Positions 63,642 to 64,000 of a DNA stretch of 64,000 nt are shown piece after piece. The stretch's first letter is position 1. Each line of letters opens with the position of its first letter. The notes under the pieces are model-generated. The model had not been told where the DNA came from, searched no databases, and was given only the letters and a program-made list of their open reading frames with translations. The DNA is taken from assembly GCA_963931925.1 (NCBI GenBank), contig OZ007582.1, positions 35,859,836 to 35,923,835 on the forward strand. The letters are read 5' to 3'. The DNA comes from Onchidella celtica. Lineage: Eukaryota > Mollusca > Gastropoda > Systellommatophora > Onchidiidae. The position numbers and the translations under genes are program-made.

Positions 63642-63911
63642 AATTAATAGATTAAAATTTAGCCATATCACACCCCCCCCCCACCCCCACCCCCCACCCC
63701 CATATCACCAACAAAAAATTATAATTCTAAATTAAATAAATATGAATATTTATTCGAGTATTATTATAATACTTTAGAATACAAGTTGTGAGTTGTGAAT
63801 TGTTGTGGACTGCGCCTAACAGGCTGCGGTTACAATTTGCTCTGAGATAGAGAGAGATAGAGAGAGTGAGAGAGAGAGAGGGTGAGAGAAAGAAAGAGCG
63901 CGTGAGAGAGC

Positions 63912-63991
63912 TTCTGTAAAGCGCATAGAGCATTTCTAATGGCAATGGGTATGCGCTATATAAATGCCATCCATTATTATTATTATTATTA
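63912..63991 (+). mobile_element. ATT-tailed retroelement 3' end, copy B
   Basis: Copy of 10485-10562 at the right window edge. Confidence 0.5.
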
Positions 63992-64000
63992 CTAGTAACT

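Larger units (their letters stand above)
53878..64000. repeat. Segmental duplication, copy B
   Basis: Direct copy of 1-10,572 starting at the non-repetitive end of the collagen array and continuing to the right window edge. See copy A for differences. It contains the same intron repeats, promoter, microsatellites and SINE. Confidence 0.95.

Overview
This window is metazoan nuclear DNA, most likely from a mollusc and probably a gastropod. The case rests on introns with GT/AG borders, TATA promoters, abundant CT/GA microsatellites, tRNA-derived SINEs, an RTE-type LINE, a P-element/THAP9-type transposase, solo LTRs and a short secreted six-cysteine peptide. Nothing bacterial or organellar was seen. 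The species cannot be fixed from the sequence.

Layout. Bases 1-10,572 and about 53,878-64,000 are two direct copies of one segment, offset by about 53.4 kb and nearly identical outside simple repeats. Each copy carries the same minus-strand gene. The gene has a TATA box, a short noncoding first exon, a signal-peptide exon, a 59-bp exon and a very large last (or penultimate) exon made of a 36-bp coding minisatellite. The minisatellite encodes the 12-residue unit [12 protein letters not shown] about 78 times. Copy 2 (about 50.9-58.2 kb) is complete in the window. Copy 1 runs off the left edge inside the repeat array. Exon phases join cleanly (phase 1, then phase 0), so I read the gene as a secreted collagen-like protein with no named homologue.

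Between the copies lie about 40 kb rich in transposons. A minus-strand gene for a small secreted six-cysteine peptide sits at 16.6 kb. A hAT-type non-autonomous element with near-matching 8-bp target duplications is at 18.1-18.6 kb. Several inverted-repeat (MITE-like) elements and three same-orientation SINE copies follow. At 27.7-32.5 kb a 5'-truncated RTE reverse transcriptase is fused in frame to an N-terminally truncated P-type transposase. The transposase has two 1-bp frameshifts and is interrupted by a 1,162-bp solo LTR with a perfect 5-bp target duplication. A second solo LTR of the same family is at 41.1-42.3 kb. The only conserved metabolic gene seen is the last two coding exons of a plus-strand PLP-dependent acidic amino-acid decarboxylase (CSAD/GADL1 type) at 33.5-34.2 kb. 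Its upstream exons were not found. From 42 to 50 kb the window holds unclassified repeats and a 3.28-kb noncoding insertion in an ATT microsatellite.

All comparisons were made by eye. Identities, unit counts and repeat edges are approximate unless exact positions are given.
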